Assembly (NCBI GenBank): GCA_017163975.1
Contig: JAFFSR010000309.1
Location: forward strand, 310,001 to 374,000
DNA: 64,000 nt
Reading direction: 5' to 3'
Origin: Anastatus disparis
Taxonomy: Eukaryota > Arthropoda > Insecta > Hymenoptera > Eupelmidae
This document shows, in pieces, positions 31,032-42,073 of this stretch (positions are counted from its first letter, which is position 1; the number at the start of each line of letters is the position of its first letter). The notes beneath the pieces were generated by a model, which was not told the origin of the DNA, ran no database searches, and was given only the letters and a program-made list of their open reading frames with translations. Both the position numbers and the translations under genes were made by a program.

Positions 31032-34000
31032 TTATTTTTTATCCAACACTTTATAATGACCCCAAGGTAATGTATCATAACAATTATTTATTAAACATCG
31101 TTTATCATTGTACGGAGAGAATCCAACTTTAACTTCATCTGTAGTATAAACTCGCTGAGATTTCGATTTAATATGTTTTTGATTAACATTTTTAATTTTA
31201 AAGTCTTTCAAACAATCTTCAAAATACTTTTATGAATAATTGTTTACAATATTTGACTCCTTTTATTTTTTTTATTAACTTTCTTTATAAGTTTCTAAAG
31301 CATAAACTTTAGATCTCAATGCAACAAATTTCGTTATTATTTTTCCATTCATTTCATCTTTCATTAATCCAATAATTTTTTTATTTTTCAATGGAATAAT
31401 AAATTGATTTTCAATTTCATAATCACTTGTATCAAATTTGAGAATATTATTTTTTATAAATTTATAAATATCTTTATCTCGAAATTCATAAATTAAACTG
31501 TCAGTAGGGTAAGTGTATGAGTTATCGTGCCTTTAAGGTTAAGGCAGACACATTTCCGTCAATTAAACAAATCTCATTATTTTTTAAAAGTTTTATAAAC
31601 TGTTTATTTAAAGTAAAGCACATTATCTACGAATAAAACAAATTCCCTAAGTGAAAATTTAAAGACTATTAATTTGCTGATTGAATTTACAAAGTTTATG
31701 CGATGTGTCAGTTTATCGTGTGTCGTCTGCTTACCATATAAATGCATACTTTTATTATCGTGCTTTGATCATCGACATCGCATGCTTTAACATAGGGCAC
31801 AATAACCGGGGAGGGCACGTTAACTCCCACACTTACCCTATCCGTATACAATAATTTACATTTATCTTAGTACACAGGAAGAATAAAATCATAATGGAAA
31901 TCATAAAGATAAATTTTTTAAATATCTAAAATACTCATACCAACGTATAATGGTTTATTTAATTTTACACATTTTTTATGCATTTCAATTCCAACCAAAT
32001 TTTCATTAAAAATTTTGAAACGTTTATAATATGGACTAGATACGTATGATTTCGCACCATATCTACTTTCTACGCTTGAAATTAATTTTACATCTACTCG
32101 ATTTCTAACATTTTCCATCGTTTTACCGAAAACTGCATTGTTCATCATTTTATACAAATTTTTATCAAAATCATTTTTTGATATTCTACGGAGTTGTGTA
32201 TTCAAATCAATGTAATCTTTTAACCAAGTATTTTGTTTAAAATTTAAAACTTTATGAATTTTTAATAACTTTATTCCTGCTTTTAATACTTGTTTTAAAT
32301 TTCTATAATGCATTATATATGAATTTTTATCGTATAGGGATGTAATTAACTTATGTGTTTTTAAACAATGTTCAGCACAGAAAGGTAAATCTTTATGTGA
32401 ATCATGTAATTTTTTTGGATACTCTAAATCTACTTCTGAAATATATCCTGTATTTGCATCATCTTTGTGATTAATAAAGCTATTGCTTCAAAATCATTTA
32501 CCCAAGAAAAATTTTCAAAAGATAATGCTTGAGACATTGCTAAACCACATAAATTATTTACATCAAAGTAAGATATATACACATCATCTTTATTAGTAGC
32601 ATAACTGTCAAGCATATATTTATTGTCAGCTTCTGAAAATCTATTTGAACATTGGCTTATACCTCCTCTTATACCCTTTTCTATAAACATAACCATATCA
32701 ATGTCTGTTAATAATTCTAAATTTATTTTTGTATATTTAAGCATAGCATCCCATGTAAAACCTGGTAAACTATAATAATGAGCAGGATCTAATCCATAAG
32801 TATTAATTGATTTTTTTCTAAAATTTTCAAAAATATCAGCTAAAAGCAATAAATCAGTTTTCAAATATAAATCGCTTTATTCACCCAAATTTTTAACATG
32901 AAAAGAATTTCATACATTTTGTGCATGGTTATAATCTTTGTCTGTAATATTTGAATCATTTAGAGATGAAAAAAATTTTTCTTTTGGAGGTAAAAGAGAT
33001 TTGTTAAAAACATCCATATTTTTTATATATTCATAAGGAAAAATTCCTTTTTTAGTTATTAATTCTAATTTTCAAAATGTATCCGCTTTGGTAAAATGAT
33101 TCTTTAAAATATTCATATTATTTTTATCAACATTAGAAGCTTATTTATCTAAACTGGAACTCAAAAATCTAAAAGAGTCAATAAACCGCAAATTAATATT
33201 CGTTCCATTAACTTTTTTTATAAACCCAATGTACTTTTCCATATATGGTAAAACTTGAAGCCCTCCTGGGAAAGAATTGGCTATGTATGTGATGATGAAA
33301 TGAGCATCGTATCCACTCAAATTATGAAATACAACAGGAATATTTTTTAAAATTTGAAATTTGAAATTACATGAACTATGTGCAGCACTTCTGAAACTAC
33401 ATTATTATTTTTCTTCAAACACTCAATTTATTTTTAATTTTAATCAATCCCCCAATACCTTCCAGTTAGATGACAATGATCTTGAACTTTTATATCTGAC
33501 TCTGAAAAAATTTTTTCACAAATAGAGCATTTTGTTGCTGATTTAAAATTTTCTTTTTCAGTTTCAGTTAATGGTTTCATTGGAATAATATTTTTTATAA
33601 ATCTGAAACAACAAAACAAATTAAAATTTTTTCATCCAATGAATAATTTTTATTTAAGTCTTACCTCTTCAATTTCAAAAGCAATTGCTTTTAATCGTAA
33701 AGATAACCATTTTGTTGCATCTAAGCTTTGGAAAGATTCATATCTGGAGATATTTTCATCGTATCTGCAATGAAGGTAAATTGCTGCACTATATACTTTG
33801 TGTTCTTTATAAACATTCAATGTTGTATTTTTTACATTTTCAGGGTCAGTAAGCACACACTCTAAATCTGCATATATTATGAACGGAACGTTCAATTTAT
33901 TTTTATGATTTTTAAAAGATAAAAATTTATTTTCTTCTGTGGGAAGTTGAATCGCATTTTTATTTATTCTTTCACAGTCAATTAAATGATGATTTAATTT

Positions 34001-34330
34001 CTCTTCAGAATAAAATGCATGTAAGCATCTATAACAAAAGTGTTTATGTCTGTCTTTATTTTTCATTTGACCGTTAACTAGACGTGAAAAATTTTTTATC
34101 CAACAAAAATGGTTTTCTCGACCATCGTATTGTAGAAATAAATTAATATGTCTATTTTTTATTATTTTATTCGTTAATTGCAGTGGATATATAAAATCAT
34201 CCTTTTTTCTTGCACTAAAAACGTTTATTGAAACATTGTTTAATTTTTCAAATTTTTCAATTCGATTTAAAGTCATAGGAAAGTCAATTCCTTCGAGATT
34301 TAAAACTTTTTTAAAATGAGGATATGACGA
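31032..34330 (-). pseudogene. Polinton protein-primed DNA polymerase B, N-terminus missing
   Basis: Minus-strand order of motifs: SSYPHFKKVLNLEGIDFP (about 34320); a zinc motif CYRCLHAF...HHLIDC (34040s); exonuclease I YADLECVL (33870s); CSICEK...DHCHLTGRYWG (33530-33455); exonuclease II VVFHNLSGYDAHF (33330s); polymerase motif A YFDVNNLCGLAMSQ (32560s); motif B NLYKMMNNAVFGKT (32150s); start and end of motif C on either side of a MITE at 31507-31838; and a C-terminal LPWGHYKV (31060s). Motif A has LCG where LYG is usual. Many stops and shifts show decay. The ATG at 34390 belongs to the inserted element at 34329-34981. The enzyme would copy the element's DNA. Confidence 0.9.
31507..31838. mobile_element. 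332-bp MITE inside polymerase motif C, TA duplication
   Basis: The ends GGGTAAGTGTATGAGTTATC and its imperfect inverse are bordered by TA (31505-31506 and 31839-31840). On the minus strand the polymerase reads up to the first residues of motif C on one side and resumes with its last residues on the other, in the same frame once the insertion and one TA are discounted. The TIRs are about 26 bp. The interior is AT-rich without coding. Confidence 0.85.
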
Positions 34331-34981
34331 GGGGCTACGCACTTCATGTCCTCTCAAAAAATCTTCTGAATTAAAAGTGTGTACTCTCATGTCCTCTCAT
34401 GTCCTCCGATGTCCTCTGAATTTTTTTAAAATGTACTCGCGATTATTTTGAAAAGTAAAAAAATTGCAGAAGACAGCAAGAGTACAGAAGAGAATGAAGA
34501 GGACAATGTGAGTACATAAGAGAATGAAGAGGACAATGTGAGTACATAAGAGAATGAAGAGGACAATGTGAGTACATAATAGAATGAAGAGGACAATGTG
34601 AGTACATAAGAGAATGAAGAGGACAATGTGAGTACATAAGAGAATGAAGAGGACAATGTGAGTACATAAGAGAATGAAGAGGACAATGTGAGTACATAAG
34701 AGAATGAAGAGGACAATGTGAGTACATAAGAGAACTATGGAGGACTCCTCAGTTCTCTTGAGTTCTCTTTTATGTCCTTTTATATCCTCTTAAGTTTTCT
34801 TTCTTGTCCTCTCAAGTTCTCCCGAGTCCTCTCAAGTCCTCCCAAGTCCTCTCAACTTCGCCCATGTACTCTAAAAAATTAAAGAGTTTATTTGTGATCT
34901 TGTTCTCTTTAAAGTCCTCTTTAGTCTCTCAATGTACTCTTTTTTGTTCTCCCGAGAGAACAAGAAGTGCGTAGCCCCTCC
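34329..34981. mobile_element. Element with GAGGGGCTACGCACTTC ends containing a minisatellite
   Basis: GAGGGGCTACGCACTTC at 34329-34345 is inverted exactly at 34965-34981. The body is made of pyrimidine-rich words (GTCCTCTCAAGT and similar) and of a 30-bp tandem repeat. It lies between the coiled-coil gene and the polymerase gene and supplies a false start for the latter. No target duplication is clear, so the nature of the insertion is uncertain. Confidence 0.6.
34480..34735. repeat. 30-bp tandem repeat, about 8 copies
   Basis: The unit AGAATGAAGAGGACAATGTG plus AGTACATAAG repeats every 30 bp with few changes. Because 30 is a multiple of three, all frames stay open; the resulting decapeptide repeats are artefacts. 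Confidence 0.95.
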
Positions 34982-35205
34982 ACTTCCAATAACTTTTTTT
35001 GAGAAAGTCCTTGCAGTCTTTCAACCAGTCCTTCGAGTTGAATATTACTGTTATTATATTTTTCAAGTTCCAGTTTGATTTTTTTAACCTCTTTTTTACA
35101 CTTATTGCTCCAATTATCGAAATCTTTTTCATTTTGAAGATTAAAATATTCTTTACGCAGTCTTTCTTCACTCTTTTTTATTAAAGTTAAAGTTGTTTCC
35201 ACCAT
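34982..35205 (-). CDS. Polinton coiled-coil protein, truncated by insertion
   Basis: ATG at 35203-35205 opens a frame reading MVETTLTLIKKSEERLRKEY, then DFDNWSNKCKKEVKKIKLEL and LVERLQGLSQKKLLEVE, where the 34329-34981 element begins. The heptad-like spacing of Leu/Ile suggests a coiled coil. I recall similar small coiled-coil proteins beside Polinton polymerases, with no known function. The C-terminus is lost to the insertion. Confidence 0.45.
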
Positions 35206-35329
35206 ATTATTATCAATTCTATAAGCTTAAATTAATATATTATATAATGTTTTTAAATGAAATATGATTTTCATATTTTTTAACTAAATTTTTATGAATT
35301 AAAGAACCTGGACGAACTGTGTAGTGCCT

Positions 35330-36157
35330 CTAATGATTTACAACGTCAAGTAACCATTTCAGTCTTTTTAAAGCTTTATTTTTCCATAGTTTTATTATTT
35401 TTTTAAAATTAATTTTACGCAAATTGCATTCATAACAATAATCAGGTGATAAAATAGATAGATATTTTTTGTTTTTTCTTAAATTACTACGATGTTTATA
35501 TTTTTCAATTTTGTTGAAAAAGTTGAAAAATGAAGTTGAAAAACCACGATGAATAGATTTATTTTCAACTTTTTCTTTTACACATCTTCTCTTTTTAATG
35601 TTTTTTATTAGAAGAAAAATATATTTTCGAATTGTCAAACGAAATATCAAACTGAAAGGTTGCTATTAAAGGATATTTATTAGTGTATAAAGGAAATTTT
35701 TATTTTAAGTAATCACGTTCGCATTCACAAGAATAAATTTCAAAATTATTATATAAATTTATAAAAATTTTAATTGCGTCTAAGTCAAAAATATTCATTA
35801 TTAGTTCAACTGGTTCATTTAAAAAACAATGTCAACTTTATACATTTCTTCATCCAAGTATAATGTTATAAGTTTACTGGATTCATTTTTATGTGTATAT
35901 GAAACTTTACTTTTAAAATCTGGAGATTCATTTTTACAATCAAAAACAAAAATATCTATGTCATTGTATTTAGGAAACCGATCAACTAACCATGCCGCAC
36001 ATCCACCTCCGATAAATGCTCGCCTTGAAAATTTTTTGTTGGGTAAAAAAAATTGAACTTGTTGAATTACACTAAAAATTTTACTTATTCTATTTTTATA
36101 TTCAAAAATCTTGTCTACATTTATTTCATTTTTAAAATTTTTAAGTGCACGAATCAT
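35330..36157 (-). pseudogene. Nucleotidyltransferase-like protein of the Polinton
   Basis: ATG at 36155-36157 starts MIRALKNFKNEINVDKIF. The part at about residues 50-72 reads IGGGCAAWLVDRFPKYNDID, that is GG followed after about 12 residues by DhDh, the signature of Pol-beta-type nucleotidyltransferases. A third Asp follows in YKVDIVF. The frame is broken after VDIVF and continues out of frame (NEPVELIMNIF), then in the separate 35650-35330 frame with SPDYCYECNLRKI. The substrate is unknown. It is the outermost recognisable gene on this side. Confidence 0.55.
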
Positions 36158-36173
36158 TTTAATAATTCATTTA

Positions 36174-36541
36174 AGGAGTCTCATATGTCAGCTATAGTTT
36201 GTTGTTCATAAAAATTAAAAAGTTTAAAGAACTCTTCAAAATTTTGATGAATATTAATTTATACCTAGAAAAAAATTTCTGCAAATTTTCAAGTAGTCTT
36301 ATCAATTAATTTTTTTATATGTGCTCACTCGAAGTCTGCGTGTTTTGTATCTCATAGCAGTAAAAAGATAAACTTTAAGTGAGCATAAATAATAAAATCA
36401 GTCGATAAGACTAACTAAAAATTTGCAGAGATTTTTTTCCAGGTATAAAGAAATGGTTTTCAAAATATTGAAGAATTTTTAAAATTTTTGATTTTTATGA
36501 ACAACAAACTATAACAAACTATAGCTAGCATATGAGACTCC
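36174..36541. mobile_element. 368-bp hairpin MITE, TA duplication
   Basis: AGGAGTCTCATATGTCAGCT and its inverse (AGCTAGCATATGAGACTCCT at the right end) are bordered by TA (36172-36173 and 36542-36543). The arms cover most of the element, including TTTGTTGTTCATAAAAAT. It sits just outside the nucleotidyltransferase gene. Confidence 0.75.
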
Positions 36542-36649
36542 TTATAAGGTATATTTCGTATATTAATTATAAAGTAACAAGTTCAAATTGATAACTATCA
36601 TATTCAATTTAATAATATAATGTTAATTTAATTTTTATAATTAACCCTA

Positions 36650-36652
<3 letters not shown>

Positions 36653-36708
<56 letters not shown>
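36653..36708. repeat. (TA)n microsatellite
   Basis: An uninterrupted alternating TA run of about 55 bp. Confidence 0.95.
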
Positions 36709-36709
<1 letters not shown>

Positions 36710-36712
<3 letters not shown>

Positions 36713-37060
36713 GAACAATGCCTTTTTTGAATTGTAACAAAAAAATTATTGGAGTACTAGGAAATTATGTATGTTAAAAAAACTTTATAACTGTTATTTA
36801 TTTTAATCATTTATTATATTTTACAGAGACTGTTTAAAAACTTAAATTAATGTTTACTTTTTATGTTCATATTTGCTTAAAAATTTAGTGTTTATTATTA
36901 TCAATATTGTTTTACAAAAACGAATAATAATTATGTTTTGTCATAAAAAAACATAATAGAAAATGAAAATAAAAAAAATTAAAACAGTTTTGTTCTTATT
37001 TATTTCTGGCTTTTTTAAACATAATTATCAAGTTATTTATCTCTCTATATTATTAAAAAT
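36710..37060. other. AT-rich, no gene seen
   Basis: Nothing recognisable; it may hold the right end of the Polinton. Confidence 0.4.
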
Positions 37061-37064
37061 ATGT

Positions 37065-37592
37065 CACCGCTGTCGCCTTCAAAAATATGCCCCTCATTTA
37101 TGGACCCTTATTTTTGGATTTTAAGCTTGTAATTTAAAAATAACTAAATTCAGCAAACTTTAAGCTTTGAAATAGCTGAAATTTTTAGCTTGGAAATAGT
37201 TAAATGTTACTATATTTATATTATACAAAGATTTCAGCGCCGTTGTCAACGCTGCCGCCGAATATAAGAATTAAATGTGTCCCCATTTAGCTAGAAATTA
37301 GATAGAATATAGCTAGAATTTAGCTAAAATTTAGTTAGAAGTTCGATAAAAGTTGCCTAAAAGCTAGCTGAAGTCAGATAAAATAACATAAAACTTAGCT
37401 ACATTAAACCAAAAGTTAGGCGAATTTAATTTTAAAGTCAGCTGAATTAATAAAAAAATTTTGATAGAAATTAACTAAAAGTCAGCTGAAAGTTGGTTAA
37501 ATTTAAATTAATTTTAAGCAATTTCAAGTAAATTTTGGTTTGATTTTAGCTGAATTTTAGCCGAATCGCCGGCTGTCAACGCTGTCGCTGTC
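37065..37592. repeat. ~357-bp tandem repeat, left portion
   Basis: Degenerate units begin near GCTGTCGCC or GCTGCCGCCG and run through TGTGTCCCC, AGCTAGAATTTAGCTA-type words and TTTTGGTTTGATTT to the next GTCAACGCTGTCG. One unit is cut at 37592 by foldback 2, and its continuation starts at 54391. Summing both sides gives a period near 357 bp. Confidence 0.65.
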
Positions 37593-38435
37593 ACGTCTAT
37601 TAAGCTGGCACAGCCACATTAAAACGCAACGATCTAATCTATACCATATTTTATTGCTAATTTGTTGCTAATTTATTATGCCAGAAATGATTTTGTTGCT
37701 TCAGCGACGTACAGCTAGACCCTATCACAGTGAGGTCTGAAGCTCGACTTGCTTGCTCGAGAGCTCGCAACGTTCTCTCTACTTACGAACGGCTGAAGCG
37801 ATGCCTATACTAAGTTAGTGCCTGCGTGGTACTGAACGTACCCACAGATATTTTGTTGCTAATTTGTTGCTGAAATTTCCGTCTAGAAACGATTTTGTTA
37901 CTCTAGCCATTTCCGAGAAATCATGGCTGTGCTAGCATAAGTCTTACGCTAACACGACCACTGCAGTAACTTTTTCTCTAATGATTAAAGTTTTTATAAT
38001 AGCGAATAAAAATTAAAAAATTATATTTTTGTGAAATAAATATCGTAACAAAAATTTCATTCATTTCATTTGCAATTAAAAAGAATTAAAAAATTCTAAA
38101 TTTAAAATTATTTGTAAAATACAAAAAATAGGGATCAAGATTGAATAAACTTTTCTGCCCTTCAGCCGGAAAGCGACAACTTTTTGGCCGCTTTCCAAAA
38201 CAAAGTTGCCGCTTTCCGACGCCTTCGAGCAGAAAAATAGTATACAACCCTTGGCCAGTAAATAAGAAAGCCTCAAATCACATGTTAGTAAACCTCGGTT
38301 TCGCCTCGGTCAACAATTACATGTTATCTGAGACCTTTCTTACTTTTTTGGCCATGGGTCGTAATATACTATTTATGAGTTCTATAATTTTCCTAGAAAA
38401 GTTTCACTTTTGTCGGCCAGTCCCAGACTGCCACA

Positions 38436-38752
38436 CCAGTTTTTTTTAAATGAAAACCGGGTTCAAATCCTTTCGAAATAGTAGTTACAGTATCTGAAAA
38501 TTTTATTTTTTTCCAAACATATAGAACAATAAAAATTGGACCAAATTTTAGCATTTATTGTTAATTAATGTTATGAAGAGGAATTTAGGTCCAATTTTCA
38601 TTGCTCTATATCTTTAGAAAAAAAAAAAATTTTTAGATGCTGTAACTACTATTGCAAAAGGATTTGAACCCGGCTTTCATTTAAAAAAAGTTCAAGCTTC
38701 TAGTTGTTGATGCTAAAGAACCATAAGCGTTTTAAAATCTAGTAACATTTTA
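38436..38752. mobile_element. Broken third copy of the 664-bp palindromic element
   Basis: TTTTTTTAAATGAAAACCGG and TCAAATCCTTTCGAAATAGT, with the inverse at 38645-38695, match the centre of 14305-14968 and 18957-19619. Both outer ends are missing. Confidence 0.7.
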
Positions 38753-38860
38753 TAGCTATAAATATAAATATATGCACAAATAACGAGTCATATGTAAAAA
38801 AGGAAATTAGAATGAAATGAGAAAAAATTATTTATATTTTCCAAATGCAAAAACAATTTG

Positions 38861-39982
38861 TGTTACATAATCACGGATGTACGAAAAATCATTTTTCATT
38901 TTAATTTTTTTTTTACCTTTTGTTATACATGTAAATGCGCGTACGTATATATAATTATATATACGCATATAGATTATGCATGCATATAAACATATTTATT
39001 TGCAGTTTTCTCCCTAAATAACATTAATAAATACATATAAGCAGATAAATAAATGAATCTTTTAGTAATAAGGAATATACTGTATTAAAAAATAAATTTA
39101 ATTTCTTGGAATAATCTTAAGAGAAAAGCAGTAAGTTCGCGCGCCGTATACGCTACCTCAGCATTTTTAGGCGTGATAAGAAGATATCTTCTGTCACCGA
39201 ATGTGAGATTTTAAAGAGTTTCTCACGGCCGAACTGACCGATGGGACTCTTTGAAATTTTGACAAACTTGCATTTCATTTCTAGATTTGTACCTTTCTTG
39301 CAGAGAAAAATAATTTTAATAAGTCAGTCCGCAGTTAGACCTCGCAAGGGTAACACCTTTTTCGACTTGCACATAAATCAAGTGTAAAATCGTAACAATG
39401 AAAACTTGTAACTCGCGCTTTATTTCCTTCTTAAATTTAATTACAAGCGAAATAACTTAATTTAGTCGCGCGCTTATTTTAACAAGTCAGTCCAATAAAA
39501 ACGCGATTTTTATACAACTTACTGCTAGGGAAAAAAGTGTGTTAATAAAAAGAATATTTCCTATTCTAATTTCAAATAAAAATAAATAAAAATACTAACG
39601 AGGTTTCTTCCGATTTATTATTGTAAATCTGCGCGATTCACTTATTAATAGCTTGTATAACATTTGTAATAAAATAAAATAAATATCATTTACAAAAATA
39701 TACAAAAATAATCTCTGCGAACATAAGTGCCATTAATCCAGTTCCTAAATAATTAACAAGCGGGCAACCATAGAGGAGCACTGCGCCCTTCAGTGTAAAG
39801 TTTATTAAGTAGATAAACTCCTTTGCTTTCGACCACGCAGCCAGCAGTTAAGGCAAGGTAAGCGATTAAGCTCCTCTATCCCGCAGTCTTTTAAAAATAA
39901 AAAATATTTAACAATACCAACAAGAAATATCCCAAACAAACACATGTCCGAGTAAACCTATTTAAGGTGACCGGACATAACA
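38861..39982 (+). repeat. 5' LTR
   Basis: Starts TGTTACATAATCACGG and ends GACATAACA. Matched over its whole length at 50878-52005. Confidence 0.95.
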
Positions 39983-39983
39983 A

Positions 39984-40003
39984 ATGGTGACAGCGACGGT
40001 GGG
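39984..40003 (+). promoter_or_regulatory. Primer-binding site
   Basis: TGGTGACAGCGACGGTGGG starts within two bases of the 5' LTR end, the normal place for a tRNA primer. The leading TGG is expected from a tRNA CCA end. I cannot name the tRNA. Confidence 0.6.
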
Positions 40004-40091
40004 ATATTTCTTGTCAAATAACTAATAAACACTAACAAATTTTTTTTTTATATTATTAATTACCTGCTTTTTTATACTAATTAATTACACT

Positions 40092-40600
40092 TGAAATGCT
40101 CTCTATCACAGGGAAACGCTAAATAATATTAGACAAAATACTTGCTTTAGATGAGCATAGAGTAAAGATTTTTTCGATCTGTTAACTTATTTATAAGTTG
40201 ATAAATCAAAAATAAAATCTAATAACGCCTTTCTTATTTGAAATACATTGTTCAAAACGTTCTCTATCGCAGGGAAACGCTAGGTAACTAGACAAAATAC
40301 TTGCTTTAGATGAACGTAGAACTGATATTTTCAATTCTTGATTTGTTTATAAATTAATTACTCGAAAACCAAATATTCGAAGCGTTCTCTATCACAGGGA
40401 AACGCAAGACAAAATACTTGTTTTAGATGAGCGCAGAACCAGTGTTTGAGATATTAATTTATTTATAAATCAATTACTTGGAGAAGAATAAATAAAGAAA
40501 AAGAAAGAATACTAAATAAATTGTTCAAAACGTTCTCTATCGCAGGGAAACGCTAGATAACTAGACAAAATACTTGCTTTAGATGAGCGTAGAACGTTTA
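40092..40600 (+). repeat. Four direct repeats with small stem-loops in the leader
   Basis: CGTTCTCTATCGCAGGGAAA (one base varies) occurs at about 40097, 40258, 40382 and 40530, each followed by ACAAAATACTTGCTTTAGAT. GCGTT and AAACGC flank CTCTATCRCAGG, so each copy can fold as a short hairpin with a conserved loop. Possible packaging or translation signals; the role is unknown. Confidence 0.75.
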
Positions 40601-41019
40601 TTTCAATTCTTATTTATTTATACATAAATTAACAAACAAATCAATAAATCTAACATTAAGTAAAAGTAAATACTTTACTTCTTTCTGTTTCTATAACTAA
40701 CATTTTTCTGAAGTAACAATCTTTACCTTACAAATAGCTAAAATAAAAACTTATTCAATCACCTTATCTAACGCAAGGCGTAAGATTAAACTAACGCTTA
40801 TACATTTACTTTTAATTTTTTCTTTGCTACCTTTTCTTATGTTAATATGAAGTGAACCATTTTTCTTTCTTTGCAAATGTAATTTTGCACTAACTGAGTT
40901 AAAAATTAATTTTTTTTTTGTCGTTTTTTTTTCTTTCTTCTTTTTTTTTCATATTTTTTTTGTTTCTCTCCTTTTTTTTTTTTTTTTTTTTTTCTTTCCT
41001 CTCTCTGACAGGGTTTACA

Positions 41020-41345
41020 GTTTTTGAGCCTCACGGCATAAAACTCGTAAATTATTTTTTCATGCTTAACAGCATTTAAAAATTTCTGGTGGAGAGTAAG
41101 AAAAAAATTTTTTTTTCAATTATAACGTTTTATTTCTTGAGGGTCTTGTAGGTCTTGAGCCTCACGGCATAAGACTTGCAATTCGCCGTTTGTGCTTAAC
41201 AGCACGAAGGGCTCAACCTGAAGAAAATAAAAAAGGGAAGAAACAAGTTGACCCTATATCTGAAAGTCTATTTTCAATTTTGGGCTTGTATCTATTGAGC
41301 CTCACGGCATATAGTGCTAGTTCTCTTTTATCGCTTATCAGCGGC
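41020..41345 (+). repeat. Three GAGCCTCACGGCATA repeats in the leader
   Basis: TTGAGCCTCACGGCATA occurs at about 41024, 41156 and 41296. About 30 bp later each is followed by a small hairpin with a TTAACA- or TTATCA-type loop (TGCTTAACAGCA, CGCTTATCAGCG). Pyrimidine tracts separate the copies. The arrangement looks like repeated RNA structure rather than coding sequence. Confidence 0.7.
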
Positions 41346-41523
41346 AAAAGACTTGGAAAGAGAAAAGAGACAATTAGGTGTTGGAGCAACTTTTTCTAAT
41401 AAATATTTTTTTTTTCCTCCTTCTCTTCTTTTTTCTTTTCTTCCTCTCTTCAAATAATCATTTTTTTCTTTTTGGTTTTGTTTTTTTTCTTTTTTTCTGC
41501 TTTCCTCCTTATTTCTCCAGTAA

Positions 41524-41898
41524 ATGACAGATAATAAAAGGAGAGGCCTTGGCCCTAAGATAAGGCAAACAGCAGATAAGCTAAGTCTGCAAGGAGAGGC
41601 CAGAGCGCGGTTCATAGCGTGGGTCAAAGAAAACGACATTGATCTAGAGCCACAATTTCTACTACCGAGAAAGAAAATCGGACCAAAAAGGGGTCTAGTC
41701 GTTAACCCATACGTAATCGACACGCCAGCTAAATATTTAATAACTCCCCTCCGGATACAACAACCGCAACAACAGCGCGTTGTAATCGATTTGAGTCGCG
41801 AAGAAGTACAACCTGCACCAGCTTCGCTATCGCCCTTGCAAGTTGACCAAGCCGGTCAACATATGCAGTCGGAAAATAATCTAATTACTATCGATTAA
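41524..41898 (+). CDS. Small ORF upstream of gag, unrecognised
   Basis: 124 intact codons from an ATG, beginning MTDNKRRGLGPKIRQTADKL, with a basic N-terminal half and a Gln/Pro-rich C-terminal half. It ends 175 bp before gag. I know no domain. It may be the first part of gag in another frame, a regulatory upstream ORF or a separate accessory protein. It is unbroken, unlike its neighbours. Confidence 0.5.
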   Translation: MTDNKRRGLGPKIRQTADKLSLQGEARARFIAWVKENDIDLEPQFLLPRKKIGPKRGLVVNPYVIDTPAKYLITPLRIQQPQQQRVVIDLSREEVQPAPASLSPLQVDQAGQHMQSENNLITID

Positions 41899-42073
41899 AA
41901 AAAAAAAAAATTTTTTTATATCGCGTTTGAAATTTTTTTTTCTTTTTCTTTTTCTCAAAATTAACCTAGGAAATCAATCTTTATATATATTACAAATAAC
42001 AATTTATAATAGTAATTGCACCAGCGATAGTCTATTTTTTTTTAAATAGCCTATATTTTAAATATCTTATAAA

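Larger units (their letters stand above)
20128..36160. mobile_element. Degraded Polinton (Maverick / adintovirus-like)
   Basis: The gene set defines it: capsid-like gene, adenain-like protease, FtsK/HerA-type packaging ATPase, retroviral-type integrase with chromodomain, and protein-primed family B DNA polymerase, plus small accessory genes. The layout is two divergent blocks from a ~47 bp gap at 28711-28757 (minus: zinc-ribbon protein, basic protein, protease, capsid; plus: ATPase, two small genes, integrase). A minus block (nucleotidyltransferase, coiled-coil, polymerase) ends 41 bp from the integrase. Every large gene carries stops, shifts or insertions. Three or more foreign elements (21102-27417, 31507-31838, 34329-34981) sit inside. 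I could not find a matching pair of terminal inverted repeats, so the limits are approximate. Confidence 0.85.

Noticed and set aside
34426..34727. Open frames with ten-residue repeats
   Set aside because: Produced by the 30-bp minisatellite in all frames.
19623..36650. Terminal inverted repeats of the Polinton
   Set aside because: I compared the sequences outside the capsid-like and nucleotidyltransferase genes by eye and found no convincing match; a computed self-alignment would decide.
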